A model generated the notes under the pieces. That model did not search any database. It was not told the DNA's origin and saw only the letters and a program-made list of their open reading frames with translations. A DNA stretch of 64,000 nucleotides from an uncultured Bacteroidales bacterium (GTDB lineage: Bacteria > Bacteroidota > Bacteroidia > Bacteroidales > Paludibacteraceae), in assembly GCA_900542355.1 (NCBI GenBank), contig UQNE01000011.1, positions 31,711-95,710 of the forward strand, read 5' to 3'. Made by a program: the position numbers and the translations under genes. Below are positions 35,600 through 42,846 of this stretch, piece by piece. Numbering within the stretch: the stretch's first letter is position 1; the number at the start of each line of letters is the position of its first letter.

Positions 35600-36622
35600 A
35601 TGGAATTTAGTGCAAAACAAATAGCCATGCTGTTGGGCGGCAAACTCTATGGCGACGGAGATAAGAAAGTAAGCGATGTATCCCCTATCGAGAGTGCGAC
35701 AGATGGTAAGTTGTGCTTCTTGTGCGACGAGAAGTATATGCCGTATTTGGCTGAAACCCAAGCATCTGTAGTGTTGGTAACCGCAGCCTTGTTGGGGGAT
35801 AAGACGCCCAAGAGCCAAGCAGCGGTAATCGCCGTAGAGAATGCGCGTGGAGCGATGGCACAGTTGCTACAGTTGGTAGCCAAAGCAATGAACCCCGCAC
35901 GCCGCGGTATAGAGCAACCCGCATACATCAGCGAAGGAGTGGAAGTGCCGGAGGATGCGTATATCGGCGCGTTTGCATACATCGGCAAGAATGTACGATT
36001 GGGCAAAGGTGTACAAATTTATCCGCAAGTGTATATCGGTGATAATGTGCAGATTGGCGACAATACAATACTCTATGCGGGCGCACGCGTATATTATAAT
36101 TGTGTAGTGGGGGCTAATTGTATCCTGCATGCGGGCGTAGTAGTTGGTGCTGACGGATTCGGTTTTGAGCCGGATGCACAAGGCGTCAATCAGAAGATAC
36201 CGCAGATTGGCAATGTAGTGATAGAAGACGATGTGGAGATAGGTGCCAACAGCACCATCGACCGTGCGATGATGGGCTCGACCCGCATACACAAGAATGT
36301 AAAGATAGACAACCTCGTGCAAGTGGCGCACAATGTGGAGGTAGGTGAATCTACTTTTATGTGCGCCCAAGTAGGTGTGGCAGGTTCGACCAAGATAGGC
36401 AACCATTGTATCCTTGCCGGACAAGCAGGCGTAGCAGGGCATATCGAGATAGCCGACCGTTGCGTGTTTGGTGCGCAAGCGGGCGTAGCCGGCAGTGTGC
36501 GCAAACCGGGTATGTATCAAGGCTCGCCTGCCATAGATGCGATGAACTGGCGACGCTCGAGCGTAGGCTTTAAGCAGTTGCCCGACCTAATGCGCCGTAT
36601 CAACGAATTGGAGAAAAAATAA
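35600..36622 (+). CDS. lpxD: UDP-3-O-acylglucosamine N-acyltransferase
   Basis: 340 residues. Third step of lipid A synthesis: adds the second hydroxyacyl chain to UDP-3-O-acylglucosamine in the cytoplasm. An N-terminal uridine-binding domain (FSAKQIAMLLGGKLYGDGDK) is followed by a left-handed beta helix of hexapeptide repeats from about residue 100 (IGKNVRLGKGVQIYPQVYIG) and the active-site block LHAGVVVGADGFGFEPD. VQVAHNVEVGES contains the catalytic His. It heads lpxD-lpxC-lpxA, though lpxC also has its own promoter. Confidence 0.96.
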   Translation: MEFSAKQIAMLLGGKLYGDGDKKVSDVSPIESATDGKLCFLCDEKYMPYLAETQASVVLVTAALLGDKTPKSQAAVIAVENARGAMAQLLQLVAKAMNPARRGIEQPAYISEGVEVPEDAYIGAFAYIGKNVRLGKGVQIYPQVYIGDNVQIGDNTILYAGARVYYNCVVGANCILHAGVVVGADGFGFEPDAQGVNQKIPQIGNVVIEDDVEIGANSTIDRAMMGSTRIHKNVKIDNLVQVAHNVEVGESTFMCAQVGVAGSTKIGNHCILAGQAGVAGHIEIADRCVFGAQAGVAGSVRKPGMYQGSPAIDAMNWRRSSVGFKQLPDLMRRINELEKK

Positions 36623-36673
36623 CGCTCGCACCGAGATAAGAGGCTGCCATTTGCGTATATCGCTAAAAAGCAG

Positions 36674-36681
36674 TAACTTTG
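36674..36681 (+). promoter_or_regulatory. Promoter -7 element of lpxC (TAACTTTG)
   Basis: TAACTTTGCGAGC, 22 bases before the ATG at 36704. Confidence 0.6.
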
Positions 36682-36703
36682 CGAGCAGAATCAACTATCG
36701 GAT

Positions 36704-37603
36704 ATGAAACAACATACCATACAATCGCCTTTCACCCTATCGGGGAAAGGACTGCATACAGGTCTGCAAATCACCGCCACTTTCCGCCCTGCGGAGGAGA
36801 ACACGGGCGTGCAACTATGCCGTGTGGACTTGCCCGGCAAGCCCACCCATCAGGCGTTGGCAGACTATGTGAGTGCCACGGAGCGTGGTACCGTATTGGA
36901 GCATGGTGCGTGGAAAATCTCCACGGTAGAACATGCACTCTCCGCCCTCTATGCGATGGGTGTGGACAACTGCTTGATTGAGGTGGACGGCCCCGAGATG
37001 CCTATCCTTGACGGCAGTGCCAAACTCTTTGTGAAGGCCATCGAGCAGGCCGGACTGCAAGAGCAGGACGCCGAGCGCAAGGTGTTGGTCGTAACCGAAC
37101 CGATAGAGTATGTGTCGGAGCGCGGCAACAAACTGGTGCTGCTGCCTTCAGAACACTTTGAAGCAGAGGTAATGATCAGTTTTCCGAGCGTACTGCTGCG
37201 TGAGCAACGCGCCGAGTTGCACGACCTAAGCACCTACCCCAAGGAGATAGCCGCAGCCCGCACTTTCTGCTTTGTGCGTGAGATAGAGCCGCTGCTCCGT
37301 ATGGGACTAATCAAAGGAGGCGACTTGCAGAACGCTCTTGTCATCTACGAAACGCAGATGTCGCAAGAAGGACTGGACTATATGACCGACAAACTGGGTG
37401 CGCCTCACTTGGACGCCAACAAACTCGGCTACCTCTCGCCGCTCAACTACCAAAACGAGCCGGCACGCCACAAACTGCTTGACCTCATCGGCGATATGTC
37501 GCTGCTCGGGTGCTACATCCAAGGTCGTCTCATCGCCGAACGCCCCGGGCATACCTTCAACACCCAGTGCTGCCGCCGACTGAGAAACAAGGTGTTTGCG
37601 TAA
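36704..37603 (+). CDS. lpxC: UDP-3-O-acyl-N-acetylglucosamine deacetylase, without a FabZ domain
   Basis: 299 residues, the length of stand-alone LpxC. It catalyses the committed step of lipid A synthesis with zinc. Visible: KQHTIQSPFTLSGKGLHTGL, STVEHALSALYAMGVDNC (first zinc His), PEMPILDGSAKLFV, EIAAARTFCFVREIE and ARHKLLDLIGDMSLLG (zinc His and Asp), ending PGHTFNTQCCRRLR. In most Bacteroidetes the protein continues into FabZ (about 460 residues in total). Here a stop follows at once and lpxA begins 66 bases later, so no FabZ is encoded at this locus. The gap to lpxA holds only a purine-rich stretch of AAAGAACAAAG-like repeats. Confidence 0.95.
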   Translation: MKQHTIQSPFTLSGKGLHTGLQITATFRPAEENTGVQLCRVDLPGKPTHQALADYVSATERGTVLEHGAWKISTVEHALSALYAMGVDNCLIEVDGPEMPILDGSAKLFVKAIEQAGLQEQDAERKVLVVTEPIEYVSERGNKLVLLPSEHFEAEVMISFPSVLLREQRAELHDLSTYPKEIAAARTFCFVREIEPLLRMGLIKGGDLQNALVIYETQMSQEGLDYMTDKLGAPHLDANKLGYLSPLNYQNEPARHKLLDLIGDMSLLGCYIQGRLIAERPGHTFNTQCCRRLRNKVFA

Positions 37604-37669
37604 GGACAAAGGAGAAGGAACGACAAAGAACAAAGACGAAAGAACAAAGAATAAAGACTATACCGAATT

Positions 37670-38446
37670 ATGACTCAACCATTAGCATACATCCATCCGG
37701 AGGCGAAGATTGACCCCTCCGTACAGATTGGTCCGTTTGTCTTCATCGACAAAGATGTAGAAATCGGAGCAGGTACTATCATCGACGCCAACGCCACTAT
37801 CTGCGAGGGCGTGCGTATCGGCAAGAACTGCCATATCTTTCCCTCGGCAGTGGTAGGTGCGATACCGCAAGACTTGAAATTCAAAGGCGAGAAGACCTAT
37901 GTCTATATCGGCGACAACACCACGATTCGTGAGTGCGCCACTATTCACCGCGGTACCGCCAGCAAAGGTAAGACCGTAGTAGGCAGCAACTGCTTGATCA
38001 TGGCATACTGCCATGTGGCACACGACTGCGTGCTGCACGACCATATCATCATGTCGAATGCCGTACAGTTGGCAGGCGAAGTGGTAGTTGACGATTGGGC
38101 AATCATCGGCGGCGGCAGCCTTGTACATCAGTTCACCCACATCGGTGCGCATGTGATGATACAGGGCGGTACGAAAATCAACAAAGACATCCCGCCATAC
38201 ATCATCGCCGCTCGCGAACCTGTGTCGTACTGCGGTATCAACTCGGTGGGACTCAACCGCCGCGGGTTCACGCGTGAGCAGATTGCCTCGATACAAGATA
38301 CCTACCGCGTACTCTATATGTCGGGACTGAATGTAACTCAAGCCGTAGAGCAGATACTCGACGCCGTGCCGCAGACCGTAGAGCGCGATGCTATTATCGA
38401 CTTTATCAACGGTTCGCCTCGCGGAATAGTGAGAGGTATCAATTGA
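37670..38446 (+). CDS. lpxA: Acyl-ACP-UDP-N-acetylglucosamine O-acyltransferase
   Basis: 258 residues, family length. First step of lipid A synthesis: transfers a hydroxyacyl chain to UDP-GlcNAc. Hexapeptide repeats from the start (YIHPEAKIDPSVQIGPFVFI), the FPSAVVGAIPQDLKFKGE block, IRECATIHRGT, and the catalytic His in LIMAYCHVAHDCVLHD. The helical C-terminus holds GLNRRGFTREQIASIQDTYR. It is the last gene of the lpx group; glnS begins 60 bases later. Confidence 0.97.
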   Translation: MTQPLAYIHPEAKIDPSVQIGPFVFIDKDVEIGAGTIIDANATICEGVRIGKNCHIFPSAVVGAIPQDLKFKGEKTYVYIGDNTTIRECATIHRGTASKGKTVVGSNCLIMAYCHVAHDCVLHDHIIMSNAVQLAGEVVVDDWAIIGGGSLVHQFTHIGAHVMIQGGTKINKDIPPYIIAAREPVSYCGINSVGLNRRGFTREQIASIQDTYRVLYMSGLNVTQAVEQILDAVPQTVERDAIIDFINGSPRGIVRGIN

Positions 38447-38506
38447 TGGTGTGCGGGCACGCCATCAAATTATGGATTAAGAATTATGAATTAAGAATTT
38501 GGAGCA

Positions 38507-40198
38507 ATGGAAACAGAAGAAAGAAGTCTCAATTTTATTGAGCAGATTGTAGAGAAAGACCTTGCCGAGGGCAAGAACAACGGGCGTATCCAGACTCGTT
38601 TTCCGCCCGAACCGAACGGCTATTTGCATATTGGGCATGTGAAGGCAATCTGTATGGACTTTGGAATAGCAGAGAAGTACCACGGTGTATGCAACCTGCG
38701 TTTTGACGATACTAACCCCGTGAAAGAGGATGTAGAGTATGTAGATTCGATACAACAAGACATCGCTTGGTTGGGCTTCAAATGGGGTAATATCTACTAT
38801 GCCAGCGACTATTTCCAGCAACTATACGACTTGGCTATTCGTTTCATCAAAGAGGGCAAAGCGTATGTAGATGAGCAGACCGCCGAGCAGATAGCCGAGC
38901 AGAAAGGTACACCTACCGAACCCGGTGTGGCTTCGCCGTATCGCGACCGCCCGATAGAGGAGAACTTGCGCCTATTTGAGGCTATGCAGGCAGGCAAGAT
39001 AGAGGACGGCAAGATGGTGCTTCGCGCTAAAATCGATATGGCGAACCCGAACATGCACTTCCGCGACCCAATCATGTATCGTATCATCACCACCCATCCG
39101 CACCACCGCACGGGGCGCAAATGGAATGTGTATCCGATGTACGACTTTGCACACGGTCAGAGCGACTATTTCGAGGGCGTTACCCATTCTATTTGTACCC
39201 TGGAGTTTGTGGTTCACCGCCCGCTCTACGACTATTTCTTGGATCAGTTTGTAGAGGGCGACTACCGCCCGCACCAGTACGAGTTCAACCGTCTGAACAT
39301 CACCTACACCGTGATGTCGAAGCGCAAGATGCTGCAACTCGTCAAAGAGGGACTTGTGCGTGGTTGGGACGACCCGCGTATGCCGACCGTCTGCGGTTTG
39401 CGCCGCCGCGGCTACACCGCTGAAGCCATCCGCACATTTATCGACAAAATCGGCTACACCAAAGTGGAAGGAATGATTGATGTGAGCCTGTTGGAACATA
39501 CCATTCGTGAAAATCTCAAAGAAACGGCACCTCGTGTGTGCGCTATCTTCGACCCCGTGAAACTCGTGATTACCAACTATGAGGGCAACGGCGAGACCAT
39601 CACGGCAGAGAATATCGACGGACATCCCGAACTCGGAACGCGCGAGATGCATTTTGCCCGCGAACTCTATATAGAGCGTGGCGATTTCTTGGAGCAAGCA
39701 GACAAGAATTTCTTCCGTCTCAGCCCTGGCGGGCGTGAGGTACGCCTAAAATCAGCGTATATCATCCAAGCCACCGGTTGCGAGAAAGACGCAGAGGGCA
39801 ATATCACGACCGTCTATGCCACCTACGACCCCAACTCGAAATCGGGTACCGAAGGAGGCAACCGCAAGACCAAATCGACTATCAACTGGGTAGAATGCAA
39901 TTCGTGTATTGACGCCGAAGCACGCCTCTACGACCGTTTGTTTGCTTGCGAGAACCCATCGGCAGAAGAGGGGGATTTCCGCGACCTACTGAACCCCAAC
40001 AGTCTCGAAATCAAGACTATCAAGGTCGAGGGCTCGCTCCGCAGCGAACTCCACGCGCCGGTTATCAAGAACGGCATTGCCCAAGAGAACCACTACCAAT
40101 TGCTCAAACAGGGCTATTTCGTAGTTGATCCGGACACCACGGCAGAACACTTGGTACTCAACCGCACCGCCTCGCTCAAGGATAACTGGCAGAAATAA
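38507..40198 (+). CDS. glnS: Glutaminyl-tRNA synthetase
   Basis: 563 residues. Charges tRNA-Gln directly. The class I HIGH motif is in FPPEPNGYLHIGHVKAICMD. Further on are RFDDTNPVKEDVEYVDSIQQ, YDFAHGQSDYFEGVTHSICT and the KMSKS equivalent VMSKRKM. The C-terminal anticodon-binding beta barrels follow (ETAPRVCAIFDPVKLVI to the end). The class (GlnRS, not GluRS) is clear from the TPTEPGVASPYRDR insertion and the C-terminal part. A strong terminator lies 114 bases after the stop. Confidence 0.96.
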   Translation: METEERSLNFIEQIVEKDLAEGKNNGRIQTRFPPEPNGYLHIGHVKAICMDFGIAEKYHGVCNLRFDDTNPVKEDVEYVDSIQQDIAWLGFKWGNIYYASDYFQQLYDLAIRFIKEGKAYVDEQTAEQIAEQKGTPTEPGVASPYRDRPIEENLRLFEAMQAGKIEDGKMVLRAKIDMANPNMHFRDPIMYRIITTHPHHRTGRKWNVYPMYDFAHGQSDYFEGVTHSICTLEFVVHRPLYDYFLDQFVEGDYRPHQYEFNRLNITYTVMSKRKMLQLVKEGLVRGWDDPRMPTVCGLRRRGYTAEAIRTFIDKIGYTKVEGMIDVSLLEHTIRENLKETAPRVCAIFDPVKLVITNYEGNGETITAENIDGHPELGTREMHFARELYIERGDFLEQADKNFFRLSPGGREVRLKSAYIIQATGCEKDAEGNITTVYATYDPNSKSGTEGGNRKTKSTINWVECNSCIDAEARLYDRLFACENPSAEEGDFRDLLNPNSLEIKTIKVEGSLRSELHAPVIKNGIAQENHYQLLKQGYFVVDPDTTAEHLVLNRTASLKDNWQK

Positions 40199-40311
40199 GC
40201 ACTCGGGGAAGGTTTGCCGAAGGCTGCATAGCCCTTATTGCCCTGTAGCCACCACGAAAGAATGCCCCCGACAAGATTAACTTACCCCATATAGGTAGGT
40301 CGATAACGAAA

Positions 40312-40348
40312 GACTTGGCTGCCCAAAGAAAGCAGCCAAGTCTTTTTT
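40312..40348 (+). terminator. Strong intrinsic terminator after glnS
   Basis: GACTTGGCTGC pairs with GCAGCCAAGTC over a 9-base loop, followed by six T. Confidence 0.9.
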
Positions 40349-40378
40349 CAAAAAACAGTTTTTTCACACTAAAAAGGT

Positions 40379-40386
40379 TACTTTTG
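40379..40386 (+). promoter_or_regulatory. Promoter -7 element of the sigma factor gene (TACTTTTG)
   Basis: TACTTTTGCC, about 80 bases before the ATG at 40467. Confidence 0.55.
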
Positions 40387-40466
40387 CCTTGTAAAACCAC
40401 ACAATAGACAAAAGCAGCCGTTTTAGGACACCTATCGATAAGAACGGATAGCACTCTTACAACAAT

Positions 40467-41123
40467 ATGACTGACAAAGAGATTATACAAGCCTTCTTGA
40501 CGAACAATCAAAAAGGTATTCGCGAGGTGTATATGGCTTGGCGAACACCGTTTTGGGAATCGATTTCGTACAAAACGCAAATAGATGAAGACTACAGAGA
40601 AGACGCTTACCACGAAGCCATGCTTCGATTGCAAGAACATATCCTAAGCGGCAGATTGACTGCGGAGAACTTGACCGGTTCGGTATTAGGCTACCTAAAA
40701 GGTATCGGCTACTATGTTGCCAAAGAACTGATCAACGGACGCCGAGAGATGCCGGCATCGCGTGTTTTTGCAAGCACCGAGGAAAACCGCCCCGATACAA
40801 CCGATACACTAAGCGACAACGATGAGGCAGAGCCGAACAACGGAGGGCAGTCGTACCGAGATAGCAGCAATGCCTACGACCCGACAAAGGATATGATAGC
40901 CGAGGAGCGCAACCGTATCATCCGCGAGCAGGTGATGCTCTTAGGCAAGCCTTGCGCACCATTGTTGGTAGGATTCTACTGGGATAATCTGTCGATGAAC
41001 CAACTCGCCGACCGATTGGGGTACAGCAACGGTGACAGCGCGAAAGCACAGAAGGCCAAATGTATGAAAAAAGTGATGAATCATGTGAAACAAACACTAA
41101 TCGCCTACGGATATGGATACTGA
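40467..41123 (+). CDS. RNA polymerase sigma-70 family (ECF-like) factor
   Basis: 218 residues. The N-terminal half resembles sigma region 2 (MTDKEIIQAFLTNNQKGIRE, DEDYREDAYHEAMLRLQEHI), followed by a long polar linker rich in Asp/Asn (about 95-145). The C-terminal half resembles region 4 with a helix-turn-helix (NLSMNQLADRLGYSNGDSAK). The linker is longer than in common ECF factors. The next gene starts inside its last codons, so the pair is coupled and the partner may control the sigma factor. Targets unknown. Confidence 0.75.
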   Translation: MTDKEIIQAFLTNNQKGIREVYMAWRTPFWESISYKTQIDEDYREDAYHEAMLRLQEHILSGRLTAENLTGSVLGYLKGIGYYVAKELINGRREMPASRVFASTEENRPDTTDTLSDNDEAEPNNGGQSYRDSSNAYDPTKDMIAEERNRIIREQVMLLGKPCAPLLVGFYWDNLSMNQLADRLGYSNGDSAKAQKAKCMKKVMNHVKQTLIAYGYGY

Positions 41124-41819
41124 CAAGAGGAAAGACGAACAAATAGAACAAGATATTATCCGCGCCATTCGCAGCCGCGGGTTGCGTGAGCAGATGCAAG
41201 AGTGGGAGCAGGAGGCACAGAACCCAAGTCGCAAGGAAAAGCCCAAACACCGAACGCTATGGCGAAAGATTGTATATCCGATAGCCGCAGTAGCCATATT
41301 GGCGGGGGGGGGGGGGTGGGGGGGAGCCGCTCCCCATTCAGACCCAACGGTTTGGGCATATTGGCGGGCGTAGTCTATGCGGCCGTTCCGGCACACACAT
41401 GGCGCTACTGCTACCGTGTGGCGCAACAAGAATATGCTCGCTATTTCCACAAACGGGCGACCTATCAGAACTCCTCGGAGGTGCTGCTTGCGCTGGCTGA
41501 GCCAAGCGTAGAGGAGATAGGCAATCGCAACAACGACAGCCACCCTCTGGGAGCAGACGACCCTATCTACGAGGCCGCCGTGGAGATCAAAGCAGGGCAT
41601 TATCGCATAGCGCAATCGATATTAGACGATGTGCAAACTACGACATCGGAAGATAACCCGCGCTATCAAGAGATAATGGACGACATCGCGTATCTGAGTG
41701 CACTATGCGAGTTGGGGAACGGACATAGAGCCAACGCCTACAGACAACTGCAGGTGATAGCCCAATCGCACAACCGCCACAGCAAGCAGGCAGCAGAGTT
41801 GTTGAAACACTTTAAGTAA
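41113..41819 (+). pseudogene. Membrane protein partner of the sigma factor, frame broken at a G13 tract
   Basis: The frame from the ATG at 41113 (MDTDKRKDEQIEQDIIRAI) reaches a membrane segment (IVYPIAAVAILAG) and is then thrown off at 41304 by G13-T-G7, ending at 41373. The other frame carries on as VVYAAVPAHTWRYCYRVAQQ and a TPR-like helical tail (EIKAGHYRIAQSILDDV, DDIAYLSALCELGNGHRANA) to 41819. CATATTGGCGGG occurs at 41295 and again at 41357. Removing the 62 bases between the two copies restores ILAGVVYAAVP exactly. One extra G would also restore frame, with a 21-residue Gly-rich insert. This could be phase variation, a recent mutation or an assembly fault. It is probably a sigma-regulator or sensor; I do not recognise a family. 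Confidence 0.7.
41295..41368 (+). repeat. Direct repeat flanking a 50-bp G-rich insertion (G13 T G7)
   Basis: CATATTGGCGGG at 41295-41306 and 41357-41368. The stretch between has G13 at 41304-41316, T, G7 at 41318-41324, and a small hairpin GGGGAGC/GCTCCCC (about 41321-41335). Confidence 0.9.
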
Positions 41820-41834
41820 GCAAAAAAGGAGAAA

Positions 41835-41940
41835 AAGTATCATTTTGCTATTGGGGATAATGAACCTTAGGTCTCGATTAGGTTTCGACAAAAATTCGAC
41901 AAAGACCGCACAAAAACCAGATAGCAAAAAGATAGGATAA
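41835..41940. repeat. Dispersed intergenic repeat, family B
   Basis: AAGTATCATTTT, then TTAGGTCTCGATTAGGTTTC, GACAAAAATTCGAC and AGATAGCAAAAAGATAG. The same order recurs at 48739-48841. It lies in the 296-base gene-free gap before tsaB. Confidence 0.8.
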
Positions 41941-42032
41941 AAGTAGAATAAACGACACTTTGGCAAGATACACATTGGAGCACATTTCGATAACAAAATA
42001 GCAAAAGATTTTCAAATTCTCAAAATTATTCG

Positions 42033-42040
42033 TAACTTTG
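42033..42040 (+). promoter_or_regulatory. Promoter -7 element of tsaB (TAACTTTG)
   Basis: TAACTTTGCAGG, 75 bases before the ATG at 42116. Confidence 0.6.
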
Positions 42041-42115
42041 CAGGCTCATTGTACGGCGCAGGCTGCTACGATAGCAGAAATATAGAAACAACAGACATTT
42101 AAACAAAGACAGGAT

Positions 42116-42814
42116 ATGACTATTCTATGCATAGAAACCAGCACGAATGTATGCAGTGCGGCAGTAACGATAGGCGGTGTGCCGATAGCAGAGCGCATCA
42201 GCCGTGAAGGCGGCAACCACGCCAAACTACTGCCGGTATTCATCGACGAACTGCTGCAAGAAGTGCACACCAAAGGATTGGAGATTGAGGGCGTGGCACT
42301 GTCGGCAGGTCCGGGCAGTTATACCGGTTTGCGTATCGGTACCAGTACAGCCAAAGGACTATGCTACGGACTGAATATCCCGCTGATACCGATACCTACG
42401 CTACAGGTGCTATGCGCTGCGGCTGTGAGCAAAGAAGGGACAAAAATGACAGTCGGCGCACTGCTTTGCCCGATGATTGACGCACGGCGAATGGAGGTCT
42501 ATACGACGCTCTACAACGAAGAATTGGAAGCACAAAAAGAGGTAGAGGCACACATTGTGGAGGATGCGCAATGGTTGCTTGAGGCCAGAAAAGATGTGTA
42601 CTATTTCGGCGACGGAGCCGCTAAATGCACCGATATACTGAATCAGCCATCGTTGCACTACATAGCCGATATTGTCCCCGAAGCCAAATATATGGGCGTG
42701 TTGGCGGAGCGAATGTTGGCAAACGGGTATGCGGGAGCCGATGTAGCCTACTATGAGCCTTTCTATCTGAAAGAGTTTGTGGCAGCCGCATCACATGTAA
42801 AAGGATTGTCATAA
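42116..42814 (+). CDS. tsaB: tRNA threonylcarbamoyladenosine biosynthesis protein TsaB
   Basis: 232 residues. Partner of TsaD and TsaE in making the t6A base next to tRNA anticodons. N-terminal ASKHA-type fold: MTILCIETSTNVCSAAV, HAKLLPVFIDELLQE, and the family hallmark VALSAGPGSYTGLRIGTSTA KGLC split over the P-loop-like turn. PMIDARRMEVYTTLY follows. It shares its transcript with porW, 32 bases downstream. The TsaC/Sua5 enzyme of the same pathway lies at 57170-57811. Confidence 0.95.
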   Translation: MTILCIETSTNVCSAAVTIGGVPIAERISREGGNHAKLLPVFIDELLQEVHTKGLEIEGVALSAGPGSYTGLRIGTSTAKGLCYGLNIPLIPIPTLQVLCAAAVSKEGTKMTVGALLCPMIDARRMEVYTTLYNEELEAQKEVEAHIVEDAQWLLEARKDVYYFGDGAAKCTDILNQPSLHYIADIVPEAKYMGVLAERMLANGYAGADVAYYEPFYLKEFVAAASHVKGLS

Positions 42815-42846
42815 AACAAAAATAATACGATACGAGCAGGCAAAAG

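Noticed and set aside
40467..41819. Classical ECF sigma/anti-sigma (FecR-type) pair
   Set aside because: The downstream protein has a membrane segment and helical tail but no FecR or zinc-anti-sigma motif, so I did not name it as an anti-sigma factor.
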